From positions 186,001 to 250,000 of the forward strand of contig JAFCMP010000012.1 of the NCBI GenBank assembly GCA_017506865.1: a DNA stretch of 64,000 nucleotides, written 5' to 3'. Source of the DNA: Tribonema minus (taxonomy: Eukaryota; Sar; Xanthophyceae; Tribonematales; Tribonemataceae). The position numbers and the translations under genes are program-made. The notes under the pieces were generated by a model. That model saw only the letters and a list, made by a program, of their open reading frames with translations. It did not search any database and was not told the DNA's origin. Below are positions 52,501 through 63,694 of the stretch, in pieces; position 1 is the stretch's first letter, and the number at the start of each line of letters is the position of its first letter.

Positions 52501-55500
52501 CGGTGTAATCGCGCGTGCGTGAGCAACAAGGTCCTCCACGAGCTCCTCCGCGTTGCGCGTGCATCACAAATGAGTAGAGAGCAATGAGTGACTTGCTGGT
52601 GTAATCACGCGTGCGTGAGTGACGAGCTCCTCCCAGAGCTACTTGTCTGTAATAGAGTGTGCATGAGTGACGAGCTCCTCCTCTCAAAGCTACGTGTCTG
52701 ACGTGATCGCGCGTGCTGGTGGTGGTGATCTGACGCGATGAGAGCTACTTGAACTTGAACACTGGCAGTGCAGAGGGGCACGCAATGAAGTGCCAGCGCA
52801 CGAGTTCGTCGTGCAGCGCTTCTGACACACGCGATTGGTGATACGGTAGGTATGCAGACAGGCTCGCCAGTCTAAAGTGGATCGTCCAGTTGGCCAGAGT
52901 TGAGGTTCACTCACATCAGGGGTACAGTTACAGTCCTGCGCCTACGCCAACAACACCACCCCAATGAGTGGATTGCGCACGCGAATGTGATCAACGCCAT
53001 CTCTGCTCACATGACTTCAGACTTAAATCGACATTAACCTTCATACTGACGCTACCCTGCAGTGCACACAAAGGGGCGCCGCGCGAATGAAGGCAACGGC
53101 CACAAAATGACGGTATGCCACCACTGCAGGTACCACTGGTGCCACTTTTCAAATTGCCGTTGTTCCCAGTGGGGAGCGATTGGGTGTGCAAATGCAATGC
53201 GAACAGGGCCACGCCCGCTGGTCTGATCCTAACCCTAACCCTTGTTATATATGTGTGCAGTGCTCGCACACCCGAGCCGATCTTCCCACAGAAGAATAGT
53301 CCCGCACCTGCGAGGCTGATGGGCGCCACACCTGCTAGCCTGACACCCTGAAACTACCTTACAATTCTAACCCTAATATATCGCTCAGACCTTCTTTTAT
53401 CGATCACCATTTCACCCTAACTTCAACCCTTACCCTGGTTCATCGCTCAAACCTTTATTCCAAGTTCTCGCTCGCCATCTAACCCTAACCGTACACCTAC
53501 ATAACCCTGCTCTCTGCACCTGTGCCGATCTTCCCAGTGAAGAACAGTCCGGCGCGCACGAAGCTTCAACCCGAGCCCTATCGGAAAAAAATAGGTTTGA
53601 AAATTATCGCTCGCCATCTCAACCTAACCCTCACACCTGACCCTGCTCTCTGCACCTGTGCCAACCTTCCCCGTGAAGAACAGCCCGGCGCGCACGAAAG
53701 TGATGAACGCCACGCCCGCCGCTGCGCGTATGAGATCGCCAGGCAGCCTGTCCTCGCCCTCGATGCGGTTGTCACATGTGAAGTTCTGGAGCGCGTGCGT
53801 CGCCTGTTGAAGATGCGCAGCGGGGCACCACAGAGTGAGTTGAAGTTTTCAGAAGCCTAGATGAAATACATTGTAAAACTTTCAATTCAAAAGTGAAATA
53901 GAAACGTCTCATTCTTCAAAACGGTCGACAGCGCCGGTGTAGGGCGCACCTGGCGTCGCTGTAATTTCAAGTTTGCAGTTGCTCGTCGCATGTGGACTTC
54001 ACAAGGAGCCAGTACGTGGTACAAGCGATGTGCACAGGCGGTCGTGGACATACAGTAGTGCTTCACGCCGCGACTCACTTCGTACTGGCAAAACGATCTT
54101 CAGGACACACCGTTTGAAGTGACGAAGGGCACTCAGCCGCATCTGCATCCTGGATGCATTCAGTCAGTGCGTCTGAGGCGGTGAACCAGGTGTGCATGGC
54201 ACAGAAAACGAGCATAAGCAGCATACTCTCCTGTGAAGCATTTTTGAACACGTTTTCTTTTTTGAAAAACCATTCTTTCAGCATGCCTGACTTAGAGGTC
54301 CAAGTGCTCTTGTAGGTACCTGGCGCTGTATTGCACTTCTTCGCAACTTCAACCTTGACTCAGCATTTCAGCTATTGCGCCGCAACATCACTGATGCATC
54401 AACGAGGCACGCCAACTTCCAGCAGAACGTGGCCCTACGATAACATGTAATAGGCCATAGAATCTCAATAGCAATACATCACCTTGACGATCTCGTCCTG
54501 CAGCGACAGGCGCAGCGGACTGTTGAAGTAGCGCTGCAGCGCGCCCCTGCTCACGCAAACTTCAACTGCGCTGTGCGCCATGGTCGCGCGCAGGTGCTCC
54601 TGCTGGGGCTTGAGTGGCTGGCAGCACGCGGGGCAGCAGCGCTGCACAAAGTACGCAATAGCGGTTAGTGCAAGGCACAACTTTGGGTCAACGTCAGCAA
54701 GTGCCACAGCATTCACTGCGTGAGCATGATAATGATGAATGCAAGGCCCTGTTGTTGGTGAATCAAGGTCGTTAAGAGCAAGTAGGGGTATCCCGCATGT
54801 CTTGCGTAATTTGTCGTACTTATCTCAGGTTGTAGTCGTGAAGCTGTTGGGCAGACGCTGCACACGCACCAAGATGGCACCTAGGTCCAAGCAAATCCAA
54901 TGAAGCTTTTCAGAATTCCTGGGAGTCATGCTAGATCAGCCATAATGCAAGCACATCGCCACAACTTTGTTTTTGCTGGTTATCTTCAGCATACAAGGGC
55001 GGGCGCGCTGCAGCAGCTGGTGTTGATCCATTGATGCTCGTTCGCCATTGACAATACGCATTTACGCACCTGAATCACTTCATTAGGGTTTTCTGTGCAT
55101 GTATGGATGCTGCACAAAAGACACACACAACCCGCCGCCTAACACCTGAACCTGACTCATGGAACCACGGACCGCTGCATTGCACGAAACCAGCTGGCTG
55201 ATCGCTGCCACCATAACAACAGTTTCATTTGACTGCAAGTACCTGTGGCTGCCGCGGATCGAACGAGCTGTGGCCAGGCGCCAGCAGCGCCGGCTGCACG
55301 GCGCTGCGCAGCGGCAGCAGCAGGCGCGCCGCACTGCAGCGCGCGCACACCACCTTGCCGCACCCCCTGCAGTGGTGGCGCCTGTTGAGGCGCGAGAACT
55401 GGGTCGCGGCGCACGCCTGACAGGTCGCGACGCCCTCATCTGCGACCCACTGCGGTGGATCGCTATTGCTGCTGGTGGTGGTGATGATGCTGCTGTCGGC

Positions 55501-55725
55501 ACTGCTGCCGCTGCCCTCGGGTTCTTGGGCGCGGCTCATGGCGGTCTGGCGGCGGTAACGGAGGACCCTGGAGGCTATCAGCGTGCTCAGGCTGACTGCA
55601 TTGGGTGTGACAGAGAGCGACCGCAATGCAGTGAGCGCAGGACAAGCATGGAAGTTTCTGTCTCGACCTGGTGACCTCAGCGTCTTGAAGTTCTGAAAAC
55701 TTCGAAATCCTGTGTAGACCTGCAT
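49584..55725 (-). CDS. FYVE zinc finger + SYLF (Ysc84-like) domain protein (7 exons)
   Basis: Exons in coding order: 55725-55243, 54641-54483, 53803-53656, 52449-52296, 51208-51085, 50715-50557, 49892-49584; all GT-AG and in phase, 511 residues from the first ATG (449 if translation starts at the ATG ending at 55539). The FYVE finger begins at W93 (W-V-A-D-E), with C-Q-A-C, R-R-H-H-C-R-G-C-G and V-C-A-R-C; its last C-P-A-C pair is supplied by exon 2, so an intron splits the finger. The SYLF domain spans exons 2-6 (R-A-A-A-G-V-A-F-I, D-G-I-W-S-A-P-A-A-I, L-S-I-S-V-G-P-V-G-R, F-S-Y-A-H-S-K-G-L-F, A-E-P-L-Y-R-A-L). The tail is Ser/Gly-rich with an acidic segment. FYVE binds PI3P on endosomes, SYLF binds lipids and, in yeast Ysc84, actin; plants have the same combination. 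An endosomal role is inferred. Confidence 0.92.
50016..50150 (-). repeat. Acceptor-edge duplication of exon 7 of the FYVE-SYLF gene
   Basis: Plus-strand sequence around GCTGAGCGTTGCTGCTCT and GACTCCACCTGG (49855-49895, start of exon 7 with its acceptor) recurs at about 50022-50060. The duplication continues about 100 bases upstream in transcription, giving a unit of about 165 bases within intron 6. Confidence 0.8.
50955..51060 (-). repeat. Donor-edge duplication of exon 5 of the FYVE-SYLF gene
   Basis: About 75 bases of the exon 5 end plus the donor (plus strand GTTGACGCTCACCTTGCTGT at 51073) recur at about 50951-51040. The shared tail is CCTGATGTCAGTTGACGCTC. It lies in intron 5, downstream of the real donor. 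Confidence 0.85.
51258..51336 (-). repeat. Dispersed 110-125 bp repeat, copy 5 (truncated, reverse)
   Basis: Reverse-orientation copy in intron 4 of the FYVE-SYLF gene, therefore sense relative to that gene. Words: TATTGGTGGAAGGCACTGGC, GGCTAATCACACCTTGTCGC and CTAGAGCTGTGCGATCTTTT. Confidence 0.75.
51396..51453. repeat. Interstitial telomere-like array with an internal flip
   Basis: GGGTTAGGATTAG is followed directly by an array of CCCTAA units (one CCCTGA variant), so the strand orientation inverts at about 51409. It lies in intron 4 of the FYVE-SYLF gene. Confidence 0.9.
51727..52200 (-). repeat. Three donor-edge copies of exon 4 of the FYVE-SYLF gene
   Basis: The exon 4 end and donor (plus strand GTACCTGCCGGAAAACGCGT at 52293) recurs at about 52148, 51966 and 51728. 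The 51966 copy matches the exon over about 45 bases while its flanks differ; the 51728 copy is the most diverged. Trinucleotide CTA arrays (51843-51925 and 52066-52120) separate the copies. Confidence 0.85.
51843..51925 (+). repeat. ACT/CTA-rich trinucleotide tract
   Basis: Imperfect CTACTACTA-type microsatellite in an intron; a second shorter tract is at 52066-52120. Confidence 0.8.
53262..53570 (-). repeat. Two donor-edge copies of exon 3 of the FYVE-SYLF gene
   Basis: The exon 3 end (plus strand CACCTGTGCC..CTTCCC.GTGAAGAACAG..CGGCGCGCACGAA at 53655-53700) recurs at about 53518-53565 and, more diverged, 53272-53325. CCCTAACC words lie between. All lie downstream of the real donor, in intron 3. 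Confidence 0.8.
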
Positions 55726-56251
55726 CTAGGCAGCTTCTGAGCCCGGCGTTCCAAGCGTGGAGAAGCGACGATTATACATCGCTGAGGACAACGACGTGTG
55801 CAGCCTGGTCCTTTGTCATTTCCTCTTTTCGTCTACTTCGCGCGCTTTCGCTCTCGAATGAATGTTGAAGTTTGAAATATTGATATTACTCTAGTCGAAA
55901 GCCTGAATAACGTACCTTAGAATAAGCTTTCAGAAATTTCAGATGACAAGCTCCCACCGGTGCTGCCTCGTATCGCAGCGTGAGCTGTTCCAACGCAAAG
56001 CTTCAAAGATCTTCAAGAAGATCTATCTTTGAGCTCGATGGTTCCCCGCTTCTAAGTGTGCATGACGCCACGCAGCGCTGCCAGCTGGAATTCCTGTGCG
56101 ATGTCAGCGACGCTGGCCTCGCACTTCCCCCGCTGGCCAGCCTTTACGCTCTCTCTTTGAACTTTGAACCTACTTGTAAACAGTAGGGTTGAGTTTTGAG
56201 ACCGCACATCGGCAGCAAAACACAGAGCGCGTCAACGACACACACAGAGTC
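55726..56251. promoter_or_regulatory. Shared 5' region of FYVE-SYLF and Hsp70-like genes
   Basis: The two genes are head-to-head across 526 bases (712 if the second FYVE-SYLF ATG is used). No heat-shock element array (repeated GAANNTTC) stands out; TTCAAAGATCTTCAAGAAGA near 56008 is the nearest to one. Confidence 0.4.
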
Positions 56252-59200
56252 ATGCCTGTGGCCGTGGGCATCGACCTGGGCAGCACCCACTGCAACGTTG
56301 GCATCTGGCACCATGGGCGGCCAGAGATCATCGCCAACCACCACGGCCTGCGAGCCACACCAACGATGGTTGCGTACACAGATGAAGAAGTGCTCGTGGG
56401 CGAGGCTGCTCTTACGCAGATGCCCAAGAACATAAAAAACACTGTGTTTGGTTTCAAGTGGATGGTGGGAGTGGCGCACGCGGAGCTCGAGCCACACGTC
56501 GTGCAGCTGCTAGCCTCAGCGCCATTCAAGTGTGTGCAGGACGCCAGCGGCGCAGCCAGAGTTGAGGTCACACACAAGGGGGAGGACCGAAGCATCGGGC
56601 CAGAAACGCTGTGCTCCCACCTGTTCGAGCACCTCAAGTCCATCGCGGAGCAGTTCAGCGGCGAGAGCGTGGGCAAGTGCGTGCTGTCCGTGCCGGCTGA
56701 CTTCACGCAGCAGCAGAGAGACGCGCTGCAGGCCTGTGGCAAAGCAGCAGGCCTGCCCTTCTCACTCATCAGCGACCCCGTGGCGACAGCCATGGCGTAT
56801 GGCCTCGACAGAACAGATGCCGAAATCAGCAGCAGCGGCAGAGACGAGGCTCACGCATCAGCGAAAGCCACCGTGCTGGTGGTTGATTTTGGAGGAGGAG
56901 GAGTGGAGGCAACCGTTCTTACCAGGCGGGATGGCATGCTGGCTATTGCTGCAACGGAGCGGGATGCCACGGTGGGCGGCGACGTCTTTGTGCAGCGGCT
57001 GGTGGAGTTCTGCGCCAAGGACCACAAGCGAAAAACAGGTGAGAATCTTGCCTTGCCAGCACTGCAGTTTCACAGGCAGAAGCTTCAACAGTACAGCAAA
57101 ACTTTGCTTCAAGCATTGCATTCTGGGCGATGAGCATGGGACGCTGCCAATAGCTGGCCATGATTTGAGTCAGATGTCAGTGGCAGCAGGCACAATAATA
57201 CGTGACACACCTTGTCACGTAGAGCTAGTTCTTCTGATTCGTTTCCATGTGACAATATAAGTCATGATTAGGTTGATTACGTGGCCACAAAATCAGGTTG
57301 ATCAGGTGAGCCTTCAAAGTGTTGCTGCACTGTACACCAAAATGTCATGCTTGAAGATGTTCATATGCACATCTACGCTTCATCGACGAAAGAACACACG
57401 TTACTGACTGAAACCATAATAACTGATTGGCTCACCTGGCATTGCTGACTGAATTGTGTTCACTCATGTCTTGTGGAAAATAACAGACGCCCAAGATTTG
57501 ATCATGCTGTTGAATTCCTTCAAAGCGAGCACCACAACTTTGACAGTGACCTGTGACCAGCAATCATCACGCTGGTTTGCCTTGACTGCTTTGAAGCTGA
57601 TGATGTATTGCTGTCGATGAACTGTTGGTCTCAGTCAATGTAGTGACCAGTGCTTAAAAATTCAGGTTTCTCCTTACAGGGTTTCAAGGCTACTGAATGC
57701 AATTTGAGCTGTGCCTATTTTGCTCAACATGATTTGTCAAAGTAGTAAAAAGATGACGTATGTAGCAGAGTTGCGCACTCATAAAGGTGATGTGCGATGG
57801 CAAAGCAGCACTTGAGTTAATAGGAAGTAACTGAATGTGAGTGGCATCAAAAATTGTGAGCGACTTGTACTCAAAATACACACAGTTTGCCACATGCACA
57901 TGACTTCAGAGCAGGGTGCAGTTTACTCAAAGCTAATAGAAGTATATGCAACTCCTTGCCAGTCGAGCCACCTCTCACTGCCATGAGCAGTGCGAATGAG
58001 GCTCTAACTTGTGCGCTGCGTGCTGCCGGTGAGTTTTTTTCAGTTTTGCAACTTCCTCTTTGAAGTTCTACACTCACATGTAGCCGCTCTGTCCGGGCGT
58101 ACCTGATACAGCTAGTCGCGAGCTGCCGGTCTGCGCCTGGTCCGGCATGCATTAGGTGACAGTTGCGCACGGTGCCCCACTCGATTGTGCGAGCACGAGA
58201 GAGCGCGATGCCACATTGTATGAGCACTGCCGCTGCAGGCAATCACTTCACGCGTGCAGAGCACTGATGCAGCTGCGCTTCTGAGTGCTGCAAGTATGGG
58301 CGTTTTTTAGCATAAGCAGCGGGCTGCTGAAGCTGAGCTAGGAGCACGAGAGCGCTGTGAAGGCGCTCAGCAGGCAGCAGGCATAACTTCAAGTTGAGGT
58401 TCCCATAAACTTCCGTGCCATACACTTCTTTCTGAACCGTTTTTCCTGTAAGCTAAGTACGCACGCAGAGCACTGACGCAGCTGCGCGTGCTGTACGCTC
58501 TGCACGCTGAGGCATGACTCGTTTCATCTGTCAGTATGCACGCAGAGCACTGACGCAGTTGCGCATGCCGTAAACTCTGCACGCCGCAGGCATGGACGTG
58601 TTTGAGAGCAAGCGCGGGCTGTTTAAGTTGAGGCGGGAGTGCGAGAGCGCGGTCAAGCGCAACAGGCTAACTTTAATTTGAAGTTCTTATAAACCCCCTG
58701 CCATAACCTTCTTGCTGAACCGTTTCTTCAGCTCAGCACGCACGCAGAGCACTGACGCAGCCGTACGCTCTGCACCCGCAGGCATGGACGTGTTTGAGAG
58801 CAAGCGCGGGCTGTTGAAGCTGAGGCGGGAGTGCGAGAGCGCGGTCAAGGCGCTCAGCATGACGCAGCAGGCGGAGCCATACGTGGAGGCCATGATGGAG
58901 GGTGTTGACTTCAAGACGCGCATCACGCGCATGCGCTTTGAGGACCTGTGCTACGACCTGTACGACAGGGCCAAGGTGCACGCTCTGCAATGGAGTTATG
59001 ACATATGAGTCTTACTCGCGAGTCTCTCAGTCGGACACTTATTGTTGTGAATAATTCACAGTACTTCAAGATCTGCATCACGCGTGTGCTTTGGACATGT
59101 CCTTTGCGAAGGTGCGCTGCGATTAAGTCATGAGTCCTGCTCGCGAGTATCGCTTAATTATCGGACAACCCTCATTCAGTACTTGCAATGTTACCGACAT

Positions 59201-62200
59201 TGTCGTTGTTCAACACATCAGCCATTTGCCGAGCTAAGTGTTGGAGGTGTTGTGCTTGGCCATGGTGTGTGACTTGCACGTGAACGGACATACCAGGATC
59301 TGGAGGCGTGTTTTTGTCACTTCAACATGGTCAGAAGCCCAGTGGCAATTTGACAATATTATGCACACACAACACGCCTATAGAGCATACATGCCACATG
59401 TTGAGCATGATTGACCTCAAACGCAATGGCAAAATGCAGCTGTCACCACTACTTACTCGCTGAATGACTCTTTTCAGAAAAAAAAGCTTTATTTACTTAC
59501 TGACTTGAGCCTAGGTGATGACACATCTTGAAATTACAACGTCAAGGCTGTTCGAACAATTTTTTGTTGCTGTTGTCATGTCACGATCTTGGACTTGCGA
59601 CCACACACAGCAGTGACCACAAGGTTTAACAATGGGCAAAGGTCTCGTGAAGTGGTGGGACAGGTGCTCAATATATACACACGATGCCAGCACACTGTCA
59701 ATCATAGTGTTTTCATGACACTACATGTGACTCAACCCATACCCATACCCCCCCCCACTGTTACGTGTGGATTGAACAGCGAGTTGTGGGTTCTACCTGC
59801 GGCAAAACCTCCTCTGTTGTCATCTTACCTATTTCAAGCCACCGACCTTAGTAATCACCCCCCCCCCCCCCCCGTGCCTCGTGATTACAGGAGCCAATCT
59901 TGAGGGCCATGAAGGCCTGTGGAAAGGCGCCAGAAGAGGTGGATGAAGTGCTGCTGGCAGGGGGCATAGCACATATGCCCAGGATTCAGGCGCTGGTGCG
60001 AGGACTGTTTCCGGAAAAAACTGTATTTGGCGCTGGACTCTTTCCTGATGAGGTGAGGGGAGAGTCACTGCTCGAAACATAATTGTACTTCACATGCTTG
60101 TCGATTGGCAGGTTTGCTGTTTCATGCACATGATTTCCATTTGCGATTTCTGCAACTTTCACCCTGTCGCGTGACAGGGTCTGCGTTTTTACAATCAGGG
60201 CTCGGTTAAGATACCGGTACGATTAGGATTACAGTTAGGGTACAATAGGGGTGTTCATCACGGCCAGGTGCTGTAACGCAAACTGTTCTTGGTGCGGTGC
60301 GCTTCTGCGCGCAGCGCGTGCCGTGTGCGTCTCGGCCATCCTCCTTCGGCAGTCTGTGGTGCTGATGGAGCGCATGTTGCAACTTCAATACTGTTATCGG
60401 CTGCAGAGTGCACAGAAGTTCAGGTAGGGCAGGGCTCAGCAACTGCAGTCACTGACAACATTCTGCTGCAGCAGAGCATTCAGGACGCTCAATCACGGCC
60501 CTCAATCACGGCTGTCGCGCGACCTCTGTGCGCTATGCCTTGGCGGAAACGGCCGGGGGCAGCGTCTGGCACGCATTAGGGATAGGGTTACCCTACTACT
60601 AAACCCTAACTCCAGCTAGGGTTAGGGTCAAGCCTGCCCCAGCTATGGTCCGCGAGGCACTCTACCCCCTCACCCCCGCACGATCCCCCCGCGCCTGCTC
60701 CCTTGTAACACTGTATCACAACTCGGCCCATCATATTCTGAGCTGCGGTACTCGCGCGTGCCCGTTACGTGCATGTCGCCGCTGCTCGGCAGGCTGTCGC
60801 AATCGGGGCCACGATACAGGCGTCTCTGCTAGACGCCCACCCCAACCCCGCAGGCGCCAACGTACCGCTGCCGCAATCCCTGCCGCTATCGCCCGTGGCG
60901 CTGGGCTTGCGCTGCTTGCCGCCTGCGTCGGCTGATTCAGATCCTGAAGCGTCGCCTCAGGTGAGTCGGGTCTCACTCATGCACAGCCTCTTTCTCCTGA
61001 GAGACGTTTTTTGGCATACTATATATCTGGCATGCGCTGTTGAAGTACATGTGCGCGATGCGAGCCTGAGACGACTCACTTTCAGGCTCAGCAGCGTTGC
61101 TCTCGTATCGCTGCGCTCTACATGTGGACCCTTAAACATCGCCTTAGATGAGAATGACGTAACGCAAGTCTGACTTGTGCACATGCACAGATGGCCTTTG
61201 CTACTCACATGAAGAATAGCTTCTGAAGCAGGCCGACTGAGTGGGACCTTGTAGAGTTGCTGTCTCTAGTTGCGGTTTACAGCTGGACCGCACTGCACAA
61301 CTGGTAGTACGCCTGCAACAACTTTGCAGCAGGCGTTGGGGATCCCCTGCTGAACGGCTGGGACCATATGCATAGGTTATTATACTTCCATGAAACTTCA
61401 TACTTTGATGTACTTGCGTTGGACTGTTTTTTGTGTCACCATTAGCCTTGGCCTGCGCTGCCTATGCACTCATGAACTCTTTGTTGTCATGCGCACACAA
61501 ATCATATTGAATGCACCTGACGTCAACGCTGCACATGTTGTGAAGTTAGCAGATTGCGGTGCCGCCGTTCTGTGCATAGGCTGTATGCATGGCACTCAAT
61601 ACTCATCCACATTGCGCGCCAGCGCTGCTAGCGCGAAGATTTACTGCCCTACTGAGGTCTAGCTGATACCATACATACCACACTAAACATCCTCTTTTTG
61701 CACACACAAAGTGGTAGAAGTAATCCGAATGGTTTGTTTGGACTTCAACAAAGAGTTCTCATTGCAACTGTCATACTCTTCACAAAGAAACGCAACAAAG
61801 GGGATCACCAAGCGAGCATTGCCTTGGCTTTTCGGGTGGTTTGTTCTCTTGAGGAAAAGTCGTGCTCACTTACACTTACTGCATACATACCGTATGATGC
61901 AGGTCTTGGCGGTCATCAACGTGGGGGAGCCGCTGCCAGCTCAGCACAAGGTGGACTTGAAGTTGGCACGAGACGGCGCCGACGGCTCATTGACGGTTAT
62001 ACTGCAGGTAACTACCTTCATTCATCCACTCACCGTCATTCATGCATCTATTCACCAACACATCAACTTTCCAGTCAATCATCATTAGCACGATCAGCAT
62101 ATATGATTGAAGTTATCGCGAGACGGCGCCGATGGCTCATCGACGGTTATACTGCAAGTAACTGCCTTCATTCACCATCATCCATGCATTTCTTGACCAA

Positions 62201-63694
62201 GCAAACAATTTCACAGTCGAAAATCATCATGATCGTCAAGCTTCGAAGTATGTGATTGAAGTTGGAGCGAGACGGCGCAGGGGTTCATCGACGGTTATAC
62301 TGCAGGTATCTGCCGGCAATTGCCGCAAGTCATCATTCATTTCAATGAGTAAAAATGGATCGACCACTTCATCAAATTTTTGATTCTGGCATAAAGAACG
62401 TGGCACGTCATGGACGTTCGCCGGCAGATGAACAGAACGCCTTGAGGTCAGGCTAGTCCGCAAAAAAAGTTGTTTTGTTTCTCTTTGTGCGTCGCCGTAG
62501 CCTCATATGGCCTTCGCGACTGCATTCGTTGAGCATCATAGCACAATGCGCATAGGCAGTCGGCGCACTAGTTGGGGAAGCTCAAGTTCTGTACCGCCGT
62601 CCTTTGTGCTGTCAGTCGCGCTCAGCAGTTTCAGACATGCTAGAGACCAGGCACAGTTCGCAGCGGCCATCTCTGATGCCACTTAGGCGTGCTGCAGTGC
62701 ACTAGGCGTACCACAGCTCATACCTCTAGAAAACTGGACATTGCATCTATTTGGAATTTGCCGCACTTATGACAAAGAAACTCTTGCACTGGTGACAACA
62801 AGCAGCAATTTTTGCATCGATTGTCACAATACTTCCGAAGTATTGAAAAGTACATTTAATCAACATGCGGCGGAAGGATCCTCGCTATCTCACACAGTGG
62901 CAGGGCCGAGGCTGATCAGAGAGTGCATCCGGCAATTGCTTCAAAATTTCTCGTTGTGTGGCTCAATCGCAGCATTGTGAACAGGGCCACAGACCGCGAG
63001 ATGCAAACACGTGCTGCTGTAGAGTGGTTGGCTGGAACTCATTGAGTAATGGAAGTGATGCACATCAGATCAGTATTGTCAGCCCCCTAGCCACCCCCTC
63101 GTAAAAATAAGCACTCTGCACAGAGTCTGCTGCTGTATCTTGTTGGGCAGTGACTACCACTGCCCTTGTGAATCCGGCGCACATTACCTGTGAGCACGCG
63201 CTTTTGGGGCTGCACTAGGGTCAGCGTTAGGTTAGGGTTAGGGTTAGGGTTATGCATCGCGCCAATGCACGCGGTTGCAGCCGGGTTGACGAAAATCGAC
63301 GACTAACCAACAAACCCCCTGCGCTCCCAGATGTCGTCGATGCAACGCATCTTGAGATGTGTTGCATCGACAACACCTGAGATGCGTTGTATTGACAACA
63401 CCTGGGCGCACACCCCATACCTTCACTGCTCATTCGTTCCAAAACATCAGTGCTTCATGTCAACAAATTCACATCATGACGAACACTACCGTTGGTCGCC
63501 TCAACCTACCACAGGTCTTACAGCTGGGGTCAGAGGAGCCGTCGGTGCTTGGCAACCTGGTCTTTGCAGAATTGCCAGCGGGGGACCTGGAGTTTGAAGT
63601 TGGCCTCACGCTGAGAACAGAGGGTGTGCTCAAGGCTGAAGCCCTTGAGAAAAAGTCGCGCGCAGTGCAGTCTGTAGTGATAGGGAAGGCCTGA
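56252..63694 (+). CDS. Short Hsp70-family chaperone, Hsp70-14/Ssz1-like (6 exons)
   Basis: Exons: 56252-57038, 58782-58975, 59891-60052, 60793-60960, 61903-62007, 63515-63694; all GT-AG and in phase, 531 residues. The nucleotide-binding domain opens with V-G-I-D-L-G-S-T-H-C-N-V-G and I-I-A-N-H-H-G-L-R-A-T-P. It continues with V-P-A-D-F-T-Q-Q-Q-R, V-V-D-F-G-G-G-G, T-V-G-G-D-V-F, K-R-G-L-L-K-L-R-R-E-C-E, M-R-F-E-D-L-C, E-V-L-L-A-G-G-I-A-H-M-P-R-I and A-V-A-I-G-A-T-I-Q-A. The linker and substrate-binding part are short: V-G-E-P-L-P-A-Q, then a reduced beta domain, ending without the helical lid or EEVD tail. That shape fits HSPA14/Ssz1, partner of ribosome-associated J-proteins; this assignment is inferred. 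Exon 1 contains a Ser-rich insertion near residue 195. Introns 1 and 5 contain duplicated exon edges. Confidence 0.92.
57150..57250 (-). repeat. Dispersed 110-125 bp repeat, copy 6 (degenerate, reverse)
   Basis: The right part (CACACCTTGTCACGTAGAGC, CTGATTCGTTTCCATG) matches the family well; the left part is weak. It lies in intron 1 of the Hsp70-like gene, antisense to it. Confidence 0.65.
58246..58781 (+). repeat. Acceptor-edge duplications of Hsp70-like exon 2 (about 200 bp units)
   Basis: Units start with CGCACGCAGAGCACTGACGC, then a TCTGCAC-type tract, an AG and a version of the exon 2 start (G-M-D-V-F-E-S-K-R-G-L). A decayed unit lies at about 58246-58440, a short one at 58459-58530, and a well preserved one at 58540-58735 with an intact CCGCAG at 58589. 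The real exon starts at 58782. Confidence 0.85.
59858..59873 (+). repeat. C16 run next to the acceptor of Hsp70-like exon 3
   Basis: The run lies 17 bases upstream of the AG at 59889-59890 and would serve as the polypyrimidine tract. A similar C-rich run precedes GH1 exon 11 (44102-44128) and PDE exon 9 (9171-9188). Confidence 0.75.
60576..60630. repeat. Interstitial telomere-like tract, both orientations
   Basis: TTAGGGATAGGGTTACCC, then AAACCCTAAC and GCTAGGGTTAGGGTC, within intron 3 of the Hsp70-like gene. Confidence 0.75.
62108..62315 (+). repeat. Two donor-edge copies of Hsp70-like exon 5
   Basis: The exon 5 end (GAAGTTGGCACGAGACGGCG ... GACGGTTATACTGCAG then GT) recurs at about 62108-62165 (GCAAGTAACT) and 62258-62315 (GCAGGTATCT). 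Each copy is followed by related CTGCCTTCATTCA- or CTGCCGGCAAT-like sequence. They lie in intron 5. Confidence 0.85.
63225..63252 (+). repeat. Interstitial TTAGGG tract
   Basis: Four to five TTAGGG units within intron 5 of the Hsp70-like gene. Confidence 0.9.

Noticed and set aside
56189..56251. Upstream extension of the Hsp70-like frame (21 codons)
   Set aside because: It begins with TTG, has no similarity to Hsp70, and the ATG at 56252 sits exactly before V-A-V-G-I-D-L-G.
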